A DNA stretch of 64,000 nt. Source: Mesorhizobium sp. M9A.F.Ca.ET.002.03.1.2 (GTDB taxonomy: Bacteria; Pseudomonadota; Alphaproteobacteria; Rhizobiales; Rhizobiaceae). The position numbers were made by a program, and so were the translations under genes. This document shows, piece after piece, positions 47,922-57,772 of the stretch. A model generated the notes under the pieces. The model was not told the DNA's origin, searched no databases, and worked only from the letters and a program-made list of their open reading frames with translations. The DNA lies in assembly GCF_003952365.1 (NCBI RefSeq), contig NZ_CP034443.1, positions 2,473,001-2,537,000 on the forward strand, in the 5' to 3' direction. The stretch's first letter is position 1, and the number at the start of each line of letters is the position of its first letter.

Positions 47922-48764
47922 GTGATTTTGCCGGAACTTCGCTTAGCAAACACAGCCGGCAGGGTTTTGGAGATAACGACGACCACGGGATGTGTCGTAG
48001 GATGTTCATATTGTCCCCAGGACAAGTTCGCGGTCCGGCAAAGAAAAGTGTCTCATGCGAGTCATCTGGGTCTTGAAGATTTCAAGCGGTGTCTAGCCCG
48101 CGTACCGGCTTCCGTCGACATTGGTTTTGCGGGATACTCCGAACCTTGGCTCAATCCGGACTGCACCGAAATGGTGGAGCACGCCTTCGCCAAAGGCCAT
48201 GGCATCAGGATTTTTACGACGCTGGTGGGAATGAACGGGGAGGACCTGCAACGATTGCAAGCCTTGCGCTTGGGCGTATTCGTGGTTCATGTTTTCGATG
48301 ATGGCACCTACATGAACAGCCGCCTGGTCGGAGACAAGTATCGCGATCTGGTTCGTCAACTCGTCGACGCGGATATCCCCTTGATCCGGTTCGTGGCTTT
48401 GGGCGAGCCCCACCCAGATATAGCCGACATTATTCCTACCGAAGCACTGATAAGAGCGCGGCCCATGAGCAGTAGGGGTGGAAGCGTCGACCCTAAGATC
48501 GTTGCACCACGCCAGCCAGTGGTCGGAGCCCTAACCTGCGTGGACGAACGACAGTATCGGAATGTTCTTCTTCCAAACAGCGACGTTACCCTGTGCTCCA
48601 TGGATTTTGAACGGCGTCACGTATTGGGCAACCTTCTATATGAGGGTTACTCCGCTCTGTTTGAAAAGCCAGTTTTTCGCGAAATCGTCGACCGCATGAA
48701 TGGAGCGGATGGTTTTCTGCTTTGCAGAATGTGTGAATTCGCCGACCCAAACGACCGGACCTGA
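47922..48764 (+). CDS. Radical SAM protein with C-terminal cysteine cluster region
   Basis: 280 residues from GTG 47922. The SAM cluster motif is C-x3-C-x2-C in TTTTGCVVGCSYCPQDKF near residue 24. IGFAGYSEPWLNPDC matches the next radical SAM motif. C-terminal cysteines (ALTCVDERQYRN, VTLCSMDFERRH, GFLLCRMCEFA) resemble a SPASM-type auxiliary cluster domain. Substrate unknown; such proteins often modify peptides or sugars. It lies between the acdS fragment and the biosynthetic cluster, and the NifA promoter at 47523 might reach it. Confidence 0.82.
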   Translation: MILPELRLANTAGRVLEITTTTGCVVGCSYCPQDKFAVRQRKVSHASHLGLEDFKRCLARVPASVDIGFAGYSEPWLNPDCTEMVEHAFAKGHGIRIFTTLVGMNGEDLQRLQALRLGVFVVHVFDDGTYMNSRLVGDKYRDLVRQLVDADIPLIRFVALGEPHPDIADIIPTEALIRARPMSSRGGSVDPKIVAPRQPVVGALTCVDERQYRNVLLPNSDVTLCSMDFERRHVLGNLLYEGYSALFEKPVFREIVDRMNGADGFLLCRMCEFADPNDRT

Positions 48765-48859
48765 GTGGATGCCGGCCGAGAGGGCGTACCTGGCAATCCG
48801 GATGGCCCCACGGCACATGCACCTGCCGGCGACGCGATCGTGTTTTCACGTTACGCGAG

Positions 48860-49005
48860 CATGATCCCGTAGGCGCGGCAGTGGGCCTCGACCATTCCCA
48901 GACGAGCTCATCGAAAGTGGTCTTCGGCTTCCAACCGAGCTTGTCGGCCTGCCTGCCTTGAGGTAACGCCGATCACAGGTCAACCTCGGTCGGACGGAAA
49001 CAGCG
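48860..49005 (-). pseudogene. GDP-mannose 4,6-dehydratase (gmd/noeL) 3' fragment
   Basis: Minus strand reads RCFRPTEVDL, then, after a shift, ADKLGWKPKTTFDELVWE, as at the C-terminus of GDP-mannose dehydratase. In rhizobia a symbiotic copy (noeL) makes fucose for Nod factors; whether this came from noeL or from a chromosomal gmd cannot be told. Confidence 0.7.
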
Positions 49006-49094
49006 TTGTCGATCCCGATCAGCGCTTGATTGCTTACTCACGGCCCACCTCGTCAACGCCTTTACCCTCCCAGACTATCTCCTTTTCGACTCGC

Positions 49095-49190
49095 CTGAAG
49101 GCAGCAGCCCCAGCTGCGGCCGGGGATGGTTGCCGTCGCGGTAGTGGACGTTCTCGAAACCGATTCGGCCCTTCGCCAGCGCGTCTCTCG
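49095..49190 (-). pseudogene. ABC exporter fragment
   Basis: Minus strand GRIGFENVHYRDGNHP matches GRIDFENVHFRYADHP of the intact exporter at 44038-45840, with strong DNA identity (GAAGGGCCG.ATCG.TTTCGAGAACGTCCACT). Confidence 0.7.
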
Positions 49191-49417
49191 GTTGCTTCCG
49201 CCTGGCCTACAAACGGGCTTTCCGTCAAGGGCGCCCACGGCGGCCCGCCCTCTTGACCCGGCGGCTCGGGCCAATCATCTCGCGCAAGAGATCGGAATCC
49301 GCAGTCTTCTCCAAGAGAGCGCGGCTTTCGCTCTGTCATCGGTCATCAAATAGTTTCTTGAATCAGGTTGGTGTCCGCAGCCCGAGGTTGAACGGCGAAT
49401 ATTGATGGCCGCCGCAA

Positions 49418-49475
49418 AGCCGCTCGCTCGCTACGGCGCTATTGAGGAGCGCGCTCGCGAGCGGCTTCGCTAGCG
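49418..49475. repeat. GC-rich palindromic repeat, copy 2
   Basis: AAGCCGCTCGCTCGCTACGG ... GCGCTCGCGAGCGGCTTCGCT; arms GAAGCCGCTCGC-like and GCGAGCGGCTTC pair. Homologous to 34320-34385. Confidence 0.6.
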
Positions 49476-49823
49476 CCGAGCTACACAACCTCTGGCGACG
49501 CGACCCTGCTAATCGTCCTTGGACCCATTCATTGTCCGGAGGCGCTATGGGTAGCGATGGGTGGGTACGTCAACTACCTGATGCCATAGTAGCGGTGCTT
49601 TCGCGGAAGCTTTAGAAACCATCCTGTTGCAGCACATTCTCCGAAGGCATCCGAATGGAGGGCAACGCAACCCAACAATATTCGATGAGGATCCCGGCAT
49701 CACCAGACCAACCAAAGCTTCCTCCGGCATTCTGCTCTCAATGTTAGATGACGAACATCTACCGCAAACCACTAGCCATTAAACAGCTCTCTTCTTTGAC
49801 GACCTATGTGCAGAGGACTCAAT

Positions 49824-51080
49824 ATGAACACCGACCCTTTCACGGCCCATGAGTCCAACGTTCGTCGCTATGGCCGGTCGTTTCCCGCGGTCTTTGCGAG
49901 GGCACTTGGGGCCACCATCTGGGACGAGTCCGGTAACGCATATATCGACTTCCTAGTTGGGTCCGGGGCGCTCAATTACGGGCACAACAATCCGGATATC
50001 ATGGCGCCGGCGATTGAATATCTCGTCGGTGAGAACATTCTTCTGTCACTTGATATGCATACGGCGGCAAAGCGTGACTTCATTGAAGGGTTCGTCGATT
50101 GGATCCTGAAACCCAGAGGCCTTTCGTACAAGATTCAGTTTCCTGGGCCGACCGGCACGAACGCCAACGAAGCGGCTCTGGCGCTGGCGCGAAAATACAC
50201 CGGCCGCTCGAGCGTCATGGCCTTTACGAATGCGTTCCACGGCATGTCGCTCGGCTCTCTAGCGGTGTCGGGCTCGGCCTCAACCAGGGAACTGGGAGGC
50301 GTTGCTCGCCACGATGTGATCCGTGTTCCCTATGACGGCTATCCGAGCCAAGCTTTCGATTCCGCCAGTTACATCGACTGCGTTTTGAGCGACCCGGGGA
50401 GCGGAATAGAAAAGCCGGCCGCAATCATTCTGGAGACCATCCAGGCAGAAGGCGGCATGAACGCCGCATCCGCAGCTTGGCTCACGGAAATTCAGCGCAT
50501 TTGCCGTACTCACGGCATTGTTTTTATCGTCGACGATATTCAGGCGGGTGCGGGCCGAACTGGCGATTTCTTTTCATTCGAGTCCGCAAAAATCGAACCG
50601 GACATTGTGTGTCTTTCCAAGTCCCTAAGCGGTTCAGGTAGCCCGCTTTCCATCGTTCTGATTCGACCCGACTTGGACATATGGAAGCCCGGAGAACATA
50701 GCGGGACTTTCAGAGGCAACAATTTCGCCTTCGTGACGGCAGGAGCCATGTGCAAGATGTGGTCGGATAGGAAATTTACTGCAGGTGTCGAGCGGACAGC
50801 CGTCAGGCTGCAAACGCACCTCGATCGCCTGGTTGCGAAATTTCCCAGATACATCCAACAAAAGCGCGGGCGCGGCCTGATGGCCGGCCTGAAATGCCGT
50901 TCACCGGCACTTGTCGGCCGCGTGCACGATGTCGCATTCGAAAATGGCCTTCTTATCGAATCCTCGGGGCCAAATCGCGACGTTATCAAAGTCCTCCCGC
51001 CGATAACCATCACCGATGCCGAACTCGATCGTGGCATCACCATCCTTGATCACGCACTACAGGAGCAAGACAATGCCTAA
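49824..51080 (+). CDS. Diaminobutyrate--2-oxoglutarate aminotransferase (EctB-like)
   Basis: 418 residues, class III PLP aminotransferase. PLP lysine in CLSKSLSGSG; EctB-typical LDIWKPGEHSGTFRGNNFAFVTA, FPGPTGTNANEAALALARKYTGR, and IVDDIQAGAGRTGDFFSFE. It should convert aspartate semialdehyde to L-2,4-diaminobutyrate, the first step of ectoine and of several peptide natural products. No ectA or ectC is here, so ectoine is not the likely product. ATG 49824 follows GAGGACTC. The end overlaps the next gene by 8 bp. Confidence 0.9.
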   Translation: MNTDPFTAHESNVRRYGRSFPAVFARALGATIWDESGNAYIDFLVGSGALNYGHNNPDIMAPAIEYLVGENILLSLDMHTAAKRDFIEGFVDWILKPRGLSYKIQFPGPTGTNANEAALALARKYTGRSSVMAFTNAFHGMSLGSLAVSGSASTRELGGVARHDVIRVPYDGYPSQAFDSASYIDCVLSDPGSGIEKPAAIILETIQAEGGMNAASAAWLTEIQRICRTHGIVFIVDDIQAGAGRTGDFFSFESAKIEPDIVCLSKSLSGSGSPLSIVLIRPDLDIWKPGEHSGTFRGNNFAFVTAGAMCKMWSDRKFTAGVERTAVRLQTHLDRLVAKFPRYIQQKRGRGLMAGLKCRSPALVGRVHDVAFENGLLIESSGPNRDVIKVLPPITITDAELDRGITILDHALQEQDNA

Positions 51081-51912
51081 GCAGATAACTCAAGTGCCAG
51101 CCATCTCCCCGGTTTCGATCAAAGAACGGACCGGGTCGATCAACACGGGGGAGATCATCTCGGTCCTGAAAGGTGAGCTCACCGCTCTGCACGTCAAGCA
51201 AGCTTTCAGCACCGAAGTAGCCGAGGAGATCACCACGAACTTTATTGGAAGCTCCGGTCTCAGAGAGCGTAGAGATGGTGTGCCCGGACAATATGTCGGC
51301 GCATCTCACTACAGGAAGGATGCAGCCACCTATTTCGCAGATGCGGAAGCTGCGCGACCTTACGTCGAGGCCCTTTTTAAGAATTTGGTTGACCCGGTCC
51401 GAGCAATATTCGGCGCGTTGAAGCGAGAGCTTCACAACCAGGGTATTGAATTGCGGCTCGCCCGTTCGGAACGCGGTCAGGCCAACGTCTGTCGCGCTCT
51501 CAGTTGGTCAGGCAGTGGCACGTTTTCCTTGGATCCCCACGACGACGTCGCTCAAGTCTTACGTGCTGGCGATGATTACGAGCTTTCTGCGGTGGCGCAC
51601 AATACGGTCGCAGCGCTCAACCTCTATCCCAGCATGTCCGAGCACGGGGGCAATCTGAGGCTCTGGAGCCATAAGCCGACAGTTGCGGACCGAAAGTCGC
51701 AGGGTGTGGAGACCACTGGATATCCCTATTCGGCAGCCTATCTTGAGGCCGTCCCGTGCCGCGAGTTCCAGCTCAAGGCCGGGGATATCGCCCTAATCGA
51801 TGGCGGCTTCGTTCACGGGGTTACCGGTCAATCAGGCGACGGAAAGCGTCGCCTGGTGCTGAATTGCTTTTTCGGGTTTGCGCGGCCGGATCTTGTTCTC
51901 TGGTGGACCTGA
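51073..51912 (+). CDS. 2-oxoglutarate/Fe(II)-dependent oxygenase
   Basis: 279 residues. The iron triad appears as H-x-D in LDPHDDVAQV near residue 157 and the distal histidine in DGGFVHGVTG near residue 256; the 2OG-binding arginine is likely in DGKRRLVLNCFF. It probably hydroxylates an amino acid or a small intermediate of the cluster, for example diaminobutyrate; this is inference. Translation is coupled to the aminotransferase by overlap. A strong hairpin follows 80 bp downstream. Confidence 0.82.
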   Translation: MPKQITQVPAISPVSIKERTGSINTGEIISVLKGELTALHVKQAFSTEVAEEITTNFIGSSGLRERRDGVPGQYVGASHYRKDAATYFADAEAARPYVEALFKNLVDPVRAIFGALKRELHNQGIELRLARSERGQANVCRALSWSGSGTFSLDPHDDVAQVLRAGDDYELSAVAHNTVAALNLYPSMSEHGGNLRLWSHKPTVADRKSQGVETTGYPYSAAYLEAVPCREFQLKAGDIALIDGGFVHGVTGQSGDGKRRLVLNCFFGFARPDLVLWWT

Positions 51913-51993
51913 TAGGCCGTGGATAGCGGCGACTGTTTTGTGCCGATAGTGAAGGCGTCACCTCCGTCATAGCGGGGAACCTTCAATGACAGA

Positions 51994-52027
51994 CCCCTCC
52001 GGACGTTTTTCCATTCTTCCGGAGGGG
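51994..52027 (+). terminator. Strong stem-loop after the oxygenase gene
   Basis: CCCCTCCGG and CCGGAGGGG form a perfect 9-bp stem around a T-rich 16-base loop. No T-run follows. It may partly separate the first two genes from the last three. Confidence 0.5.
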
Positions 52028-52192
52028 GCGAACCTGACTTGTTGAGTTCAGTAAAATGGCTTGGCAGTGACTTTTGCGTCCGCCCAGCCCCGTGTTTGCC
52101 GGAGCGGCGGACTGTGGCGCCTGCTCAGGCAGCCAGCGCCCTCAGGTTCTCGTAGTGGCTGATCAACTCAATGTACCTGACGCGGAAGTGAT

Positions 52193-53242
52193 ATGGCGAT
52201 CCAAAATTCTACCCATCCTATCGGCTCCGGCGGGGCGAGCATGTCGACTAGAGAACTTCTCGAGGCGGCCGCCGATGAAGTTTGGAGGCCGTACCTGTAT
52301 CATCAGACCTTTGATGGCGTAGATGCGGCCCAGAATATCGCCGACGACGGACAACAGCCACGGGTTTATTCTAGCGACGCGCTTTGTTGCGGCACATTCG
52401 GCGAGTTGCTCCAAGGACAGTTGCCGGTCGGTTCCGTTCCCGGGGACCCTCACTTCTTGATCACAATGCCTATCGCGCTCTTTGCGCGAGCTCACTTCAT
52501 GCCGATGGCAGGCACACAATCCGTAAGCGTTTATCCGTCACATAAAATCAAAGCGAAACGGCTGGCTGAGAATCTCGTGATTGCGCTCGGCGCCTCAGGA
52601 GGAATCCTCCTTTTGGAATCTGAGCTCCCTGAAGGCAAAGGACTCGCGAGTTCGTCGGCCGATCTTGTTGCGACTGCACGGTCAATCGCCTGCTGCTTTA
52701 AGCGTAGAATCCGGACACTGTTGATCGAAAAGCTAATGGCGGACATCGAGCCATCCGACGGGGTGATGTACCCGGGTGTGGTTGCATACCAACAGCGAGC
52801 ATGTAACCTTCTCTCGTTCCTTGGCCAAATGCCGCCGCTTGCGATCGTTGGTATCGATGAAGGAGGGACGATCAAAACCGTCGATTATGATCAACGGCGA
52901 GGTGAAATCTCCGCCAGTCGAAGAGCAGAATATCAAGGACTCCTGGACCGCGCACGGATAGCAATTCCGCGGGGTGACGCGGCGACGATAGGCAAAATAG
53001 CCACTGCCAGCGCTCTCCTGCATCAGGAGCGGACTCCAAAGAAGCATCTGAACTCGATGTTGAAAGCATCGCAGGCCACCGACGCTCTCGGGGTGATAGT
53101 CGCGCACAGCGGCACCATGATTGGAATCCTGCTTGATCGAACCGCGGATGACTTTACACGAAAGATTCAGTCCGTGCTCGCACATGTGTCGCGATTCGAC
53201 AACTCGCCAAGAATTTACCGGACCATGACTGGCTGCCGATGA
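52193..53242 (+). CDS. GHMP-family kinase (PduX/threonine-kinase-like)
   Basis: 349 residues. The ATP loop is LPEGKGLASSSADLVATAR near residue 145, and CGTFGELLQGQL near residue 65 is typical of the PduX-like branch that phosphorylates L-threonine or related hydroxyamino acids. ATG 52193 has GGAAG just upstream; ATG 52241 (MSTRELL) is an alternative. It is followed 10 bp later by the PLP enzyme, which could use the phosphoester as leaving group. Confidence 0.83.
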   Translation: MAIQNSTHPIGSGGASMSTRELLEAAADEVWRPYLYHQTFDGVDAAQNIADDGQQPRVYSSDALCCGTFGELLQGQLPVGSVPGDPHFLITMPIALFARAHFMPMAGTQSVSVYPSHKIKAKRLAENLVIALGASGGILLLESELPEGKGLASSSADLVATARSIACCFKRRIRTLLIEKLMADIEPSDGVMYPGVVAYQQRACNLLSFLGQMPPLAIVGIDEGGTIKTVDYDQRRGEISASRRAEYQGLLDRARIAIPRGDAATIGKIATASALLHQERTPKKHLNSMLKASQATDALGVIVAHSGTMIGILLDRTADDFTRKIQSVLAHVSRFDNSPRIYRTMTGCR

Positions 53243-53252
53243 GGTAAGAAAT

Positions 53253-54311
53253 ATGGACGCTGCTCGCAAACACCTTCTATTCTCCGGATATTCTGATGCG
53301 TATGCTCTTCCTAGAATTATTAGGTGCGGGACAAACCTTTATCTCGCGCAGTTCGCTTTCATGAAGCTTCTCCCTGCGAAGTACATTATCGAGAAAGCGG
53401 TGACTCGAGGGACGTTGACGCACGGCATGAAAGTTCTCGAGACCTCAAGCGGAACCTTCGCACTGGGGCTGGCCGTCATTTGCCGAGAACGTGGATTCCA
53501 GCTTGAGATCTTCACGGACCCGGTGATGGACAAAGGTCTCGAAAACAGGTTGAGCTCTCTAGGAGCCGAAGTCGTCATAGTAACTGAAAAGGCCCAGGAT
53601 GGTGGTTACCAACGAAGCCGGCTGGACGCGTTACACGCTAAGATGAGACAGTTGGGCCATTCCTGTTTCTGGCCCCGTCAGTACGAAACACCGGACAACC
53701 CCGCAGCCTACAAGCTTTTTGCTGATCAACTATCGGGGATGCTGGACGCCGACATAACTTTGGTCGGTTCTGTGGGGTCTGGTGGCTCTACTTGCGGAAC
53801 GATAGAGCGCCTTCGCCAAAAAGCCCCGGAGGCGCGCCTGATCGGAGTAGATACCTTCAATAGCGTCATTTTTGGCCAACCGGATGGCGACCGGAAACTG
53901 CGGGGCCTGGGGAACAGTCTTGTCCCCAAGAATGTGAAGCATGAACTGTATGACGACGTGCATCTCATTTCGGCTCCGCTCGCATTTGCTGCAACGCATA
54001 CCCTCCATGAGCGGCACGCCGTTTTCGCCGGTCCGACCTCCGGGGCGAGCTACATCGTTGGGCGTTGGCACGCTCGGCAGTATCCAGGAGAAACCGTGGT
54101 CGTCATATGTGCAGATGAAGGCCACCGCTATGCCGAAGCTGTTTATGACCACGAGTGGCTCAAGCAGAATGGATGTCTGCATGAAGGTGCTCTTCTGGAC
54201 GCTCCGTCCAGTGAAGAGCATCCCTCGACCGCTCTTCCGCCATGGAACCGATATCGTTGGAATCGGAAAAGCCGGGAAGCTGTCTTAAGCCTGCTGGAGG
54301 ACGATTCTTGA
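53253..54311 (+). CDS. Cysteine-synthase-like PLP enzyme (fold type II)
   Basis: 352 residues, related to cysteine synthase, cystathionine beta-synthase and SbnA. The PLP lysine should be in [12 protein letters not shown], where relatives read K-D-R-P-A; the D-R pair is changed. The substrate loop is [12 protein letters not shown] and the phosphate loop [11 protein letters not shown]. Likely performs a beta- or gamma-replacement on an activated hydroxyamino acid, perhaps the phosphoester made by the upstream kinase (SbnA uses O-phosphoserine). A GAGGTAAG ribosome site is present; its stop overlaps the next ATG (TGATG). Confidence 0.83.
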   Translation: MDAARKHLLFSGYSDAYALPRIIRCGTNLYLAQFAFMKLLPAKYIIEKAVTRGTLTHGMKVLETSSGTFALGLAVICRERGFQLEIFTDPVMDKGLENRLSSLGAEVVIVTEKAQDGGYQRSRLDALHAKMRQLGHSCFWPRQYETPDNPAAYKLFADQLSGMLDADITLVGSVGSGGSTCGTIERLRQKAPEARLIGVDTFNSVIFGQPDGDRKLRGLGNSLVPKNVKHELYDDVHLISAPLAFAATHTLHERHAVFAGPTSGASYIVGRWHARQYPGETVVVICADEGHRYAEAVYDHEWLKQNGCLHEGALLDAPSSEEHPSTALPPWNRYRWNRKSREAVLSLLEDDS

Positions 54312-57010
54312 TGAACCGAGGTAGCTTCCTTTTCGTGGAAAGCAACACGACGGGCACCGGCGAACTATTAATGAAACGGGCCCGAGCTCTTGGCTTCGAA
54401 CCATATCTCGTTACGCGTAATCCTGCGCGTTATCCGTTTCTGAAGGACTCGGTCGCTCACGTTGTCGAAGCTGAAACGCGTAGTCCGGACGAACTCATCG
54501 GGGTCGCCGCCAAGTTGGGAAGGCTGGCAGGAATATACTCGTCGTCGGATTATTTTGTGGAAGCAGCGTCAAGTGCTGCGACGGCCATCGGGCTACCAGC
54601 AGCCAATCCGAAGGCTATAGCTACCTGCCGGAACAAATGGAAGCAAGCGGCCGAGTTGCAGCGACAATCAATCACGATCCCTGAGACTCGACTGGCCACT
54701 TCCGTCCGAGACGTGGAGAAGATACTTGCCCAAGCCACTCTGCCGGTGGTGGTGAAGCCGGTCTCCGGTAGTGGTAGTAGTGGCGTGCGGTTGTGCGATA
54801 CAGCGGCAGCCGCAATCAAGGCGTTTGAGAGTGCAAGGGGCGCGTTACTCGATCAGGTAGGTCTGTGCAGCCCTGATGTCCTCATCCAGAAATATATAAG
54901 GGGTAAGGAATACTCCGCAGAGATAATTGCGAACGATGGAACCCTGCATTGCCTTGGAATACTTGCAAAGCACAAGGGCCCGCCTCCCTGCTTCGTCGAG
55001 GTAGGGCACGACTTCCCGGCACCGCTCCCGGAGCGCTCCCTCCAGGAACTGGCCTGTTTTGCCGTGAGTGCGGTATCAGCGCTCGGCCTGGAGTTCGGAC
55101 CGGCTCATGTAGAGTTCGTAATAGCGGAGCCAGGCCCGGTCATCATTGAGGTCAATCCCAGACTGGCTGGAGGAATGATTCCAGTCATGCTGTCGCACGC
55201 TTTGCGCACCTCAATCCTTGATATGGTCATTAATCTTTACGCGGGACAAGGGTTTACGCCTCCGCGGGCGGGCGGAAGAGCGGGAGCTATCCGTTTCCGC
55301 CTTGCTCACGAATCCGGGAAGCTCAAACGCCTGAGCTTTTCTCGAACTCCAGGGCCGACAGTGCCCGAAGCGGGGCTTCTGAAATATGGGGGGGAGGATG
55401 TTCAAATAAATGGCGATTTCAGAGACCGAGTAGCCTACGCCGTAGGCGTCGCTGATGAACTCGACGCCGCCGTTATAGCAGCTCAACAGATGATCGATTC
55501 CACGGTGATGGATATGGAAGAGGCTGCTGGCGAATCGGACAACAAGCAAGTCGCTGGGGCAAGCGAGGGCAGGTGGAACCTACATCCCGAAGCGATGAAG
55601 TTGCTCGCTCCGCCTATCGAAATCTCGCGTGACGGTCGCCTTCTGCGGCACCAGGCGACCATAGATGAAGCACATCTGGTGATGCTCGCGGATCAGGGCT
55701 TGATCAACCGGGAAGTCGCTGCCGATCTCTTGAAGCACATCTTTCACCTCCAGGACGAGGGCTTTCAGTCTTTGGAGGGACGCGATGCTCCGCGCGGCCT
55801 CTACCTTGCCTATGAGGCAGAACTTGCCGCCAGAGCTGGCCCGGAAAAGGCCGGCTGGCTGCACCTTGCAAGATCCCGCAACGACTTGAACGCGACCATC
55901 TCTCTGCTGGTCCTTCGGGAAGCTGGGTGTGCTATCTCCCAAGAAATAGGCATTGCACAAGATGCCCTGCTTCAGCGCGTGGAGGAAGCATCGAGATTTG
56001 TTGCTCCTTTGTACAGTCAGTACCAGATTGCAATCCCCGGATCGCCAGGGCACTACCTGCTCAGCGTTTTCTTCGCTCTGCGGCGCGAGCGCCAGCGGCT
56101 CCATTGCCTCCTGGAAGACATCAAGAACTGCCCTATGGGAGCTGGTGCCGGCGGAGGCACCAGCCTGCCTATCGACCCTTTGAAGACAGCAAATCTTCTG
56201 GGATTTGAATTGCCGTCATTCAACTCGCTTGATGCGGTTGCAAGCCGTGACCATCACCTACAAGGGCTTTCACTCTTCGCTAGCGTTGCAATTTTGCTCA
56301 GCCGTGTGGCCCAGGACCTGCAGCTTTGGACGACCAGGGAGTTCGCGCTCATTGACCTTCCTCATTATCTTGCTGGTGGCTCTTCCATGCTTCCCCAAAA
56401 GAAGAACCCATTTTTGCTTGAACACGTCAAGGGGTCGGCAAGCACAGCGATTGGGGCCTACGTTTCTGCGGCAACAGCCACCTGCAAATCGCCTTTCAGC
56501 AACTCGATCGAAACGAGCAACTACGGTTGCTCTCCATTAGCCCTTGCAGAAGATGCCCTTAAGAGGGCCATCACCCTCACATCACTCATTGTGAAATTCA
56601 TGTCTTTCAACGTGCGGTCAATGCGTGAAAATCTGGAAGATGGCTCACCCATGACGGCAGTCGCCGCAGAACGGATGGCGTCGCGAGGCGTTCCTTTCAG
56701 GAAGGCCCACACACTAATTGGTGAGATCGCCCAACGCCTGTCTCTGGATAGCTCGGTTGCGGAGCGCCGAAGCGAGTTGGCAAGCCACCTCACTGGCGTG
56801 TTGCCGGAGAGTCTTGAAGAATGCAGGGATGCTCTGCAGTTCGGAGGAGGACCCGGACAACGATCAACCGATGATCAGCTTTCTGTAGCAAAGAAGATGT
56901 ATGGCGAAATGCAGCTGAAATGCGCGGAAATACGGGAGCGTTGGGCGCACGCTGAGATACACCGCAAACAGAGGGTGAATGAGCTTATTGATGATCATCA
57001 GGCAACTTGA
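54311..57010 (+). CDS. ATP-grasp ligase fused to argininosuccinate-lyase-like domain
   Basis: 899 residues. Residues 1-400: ATP-grasp carboxylate-amine ligase ([56 protein letters not shown], and the metal-binding [14 protein letters not shown]). Residues 430-899: fumarase/argininosuccinate lyase fold ([19 protein letters not shown], and the signature [13 protein letters not shown] with its catalytic serine). A ligase plus a fumarate-releasing lyase recalls PurC/PurB chemistry: attach aspartate to a carboxylate, then eliminate fumarate to leave an amide or amine. That role is inference. Starts within the previous stop; last gene of the cluster. Confidence 0.88.
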   Translation: MNRGSFLFVESNTTGTGELLMKRARALGFEPYLVTRNPARYPFLKDSVAHVVEAETRSPDELIGVAAKLGRLAGIYSSSDYFVEAASSAATAIGLPAANPKAIATCRNKWKQAAELQRQSITIPETRLATSVRDVEKILAQATLPVVVKPVSGSGSSGVRLCDTAAAAIKAFESARGALLDQVGLCSPDVLIQKYIRGKEYSAEIIANDGTLHCLGILAKHKGPPPCFVEVGHDFPAPLPERSLQELACFAVSAVSALGLEFGPAHVEFVIAEPGPVIIEVNPRLAGGMIPVMLSHALRTSILDMVINLYAGQGFTPPRAGGRAGAIRFRLAHESGKLKRLSFSRTPGPTVPEAGLLKYGGEDVQINGDFRDRVAYAVGVADELDAAVIAAQQMIDSTVMDMEEAAGESDNKQVAGASEGRWNLHPEAMKLLAPPIEISRDGRLLRHQATIDEAHLVMLADQGLINREVAADLLKHIFHLQDEGFQSLEGRDAPRGLYLAYEAELAARAGPEKAGWLHLARSRNDLNATISLLVLREAGCAISQEIGIAQDALLQRVEEASRFVAPLYSQYQIAIPGSPGHYLLSVFFALRRERQRLHCLLEDIKNCPMGAGAGGGTSLPIDPLKTANLLGFELPSFNSLDAVASRDHHLQGLSLFASVAILLSRVAQDLQLWTTREFALIDLPHYLAGGSSMLPQKKNPFLLEHVKGSASTAIGAYVSAATATCKSPFSNSIETSNYGCSPLALAEDALKRAITLTSLIVKFMSFNVRSMRENLEDGSPMTAVAAERMASRGVPFRKAHTLIGEIAQRLSLDSSVAERRSELASHLTGVLPESLEECRDALQFGGGPGQRSTDDQLSVAKKMYGEMQLKCAEIRERWAHAEIHRKQRVNELIDDHQAT

Positions 57011-57288
57011 ACGAGCGACATATGGACAGCGCTTAATCTTATAATAATCGGCAGATCAGTCCGCGGCTGGAGCGGCGCAGCGGCTGCAGCCTAGGCATTC
57101 CCCCATTGGACGAGCCACGACACGCTCCGGTCATTTGCAGTGACGGGGGTTGCCCTTTTTGGGTTTGTCAATAAAAAACTCGACGGAACTACAATCGGCC
57201 CGGCGACAACATCGACGTACGCATCCGGTGAAGACCGCAGACGTGCGTATCTGGTGGCCATGAGAACCTGAGCACCGGAGTGCTGGGG

Positions 57289-57573
57289 TCAAGCTTTCGA
57301 TGGGGAGACGCGATGATATTCTTCGAGGAGGAGTTTGACCTCCTCGATGCCTTCATCGGTGAAGGCCAAGATCCCGTCGTCATCGTTGGCGCCGTACACC
57401 CAGATGACGCCGTCCTCGGGCTCCAGACCGAGGGTCAGTTCGTGGATGAGCGCTTCGCTGACGCCGAGGTCCCTGGCGACACGTTCGACGGTGTAGACGT
57501 GATGCACCTTATTGCGCTGCATGATCAGGCCGCCGCTGGTTGGGTCCGCAATTTTGCGGATCTCCAATTCCAC
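57289..57573 (-). CDS. Hypothetical protein linked to the IS66 remnant
   Basis: 94 residues, acidic, unrecognised (HHVYTVERVARDLGVSEALIHELTLGL, GIEEVKLLLEEYH). The middle looks like a helix-turn-helix. It overlaps the end of the IS66 tnpC piece by 49 bp. Start 57573 or the in-frame ATG 57522 are both possible. Confidence 0.5.
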   Translation of the reverse strand: MELEIRKIADPTSGGLIMQRNKVHHVYTVERVARDLGVSEALIHELTLGLEPEDGVIWVYGANDDDGILAFTDEGIEEVKLLLEEYHRVSPSKA

Positions 57574-57742
57574 GGCAGCAAATCATCGATCCGATGGGCC
57601 GGATAGGCGGGCAGTCGGGCGAGGACGTCGGCGAGCCAGGCCTGCGGGTCGATATCGTTCATCTTGGCGCTGACGATCAGAATGGCCGCGCGCTGTCCGC
57701 CGCGATCGGAACCGCAGAACAGCCAGGACTTTTCTTCCGAGA
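57525..57742 (-). mobile_element. IS66 tnpC, 3' part
   Basis: SWLFCGSDRGGQRAAIL, then KMNDIDPQAWLADVLARLPAYPAHRIDDLLPWNW, the typical IS66 transposase C-terminus. It is the missing end of the transposase at 60328-61777, cut off by an inserted element. Confidence 0.85.
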
Positions 57743-57772
57743 GCGAAGACTGATTCATTATGCACCTCATCT

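Larger units (their letters stand above)
48765..49823. other. About 1.06 kb of gene relics
   Basis: Holds a gmd fragment, an ABC-exporter fragment and a palindromic repeat, listed separately, and the promoter region of the cluster starting at 49824. Confidence 0.55.

Noticed and set aside
49745-49795. GATG-N6-ATC followed by CAAAC, resembling part of a nod box
   Set aside because: The following AAACAATC block is displaced and the first ATC-N9-GAT half is missing.
49824-51912. Ectoine/hydroxyectoine operon
   Set aside because: An EctB-like and a 2OG oxygenase are present, but ectA and ectC are absent and the oxygenase does not show clear EctD motifs.
52050-52070. TTGGCAGTGACTTTTGC before the GHMP kinase
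   Set aside because: GG and GC are 11 bases apart rather than 10, and no NifA site was found.
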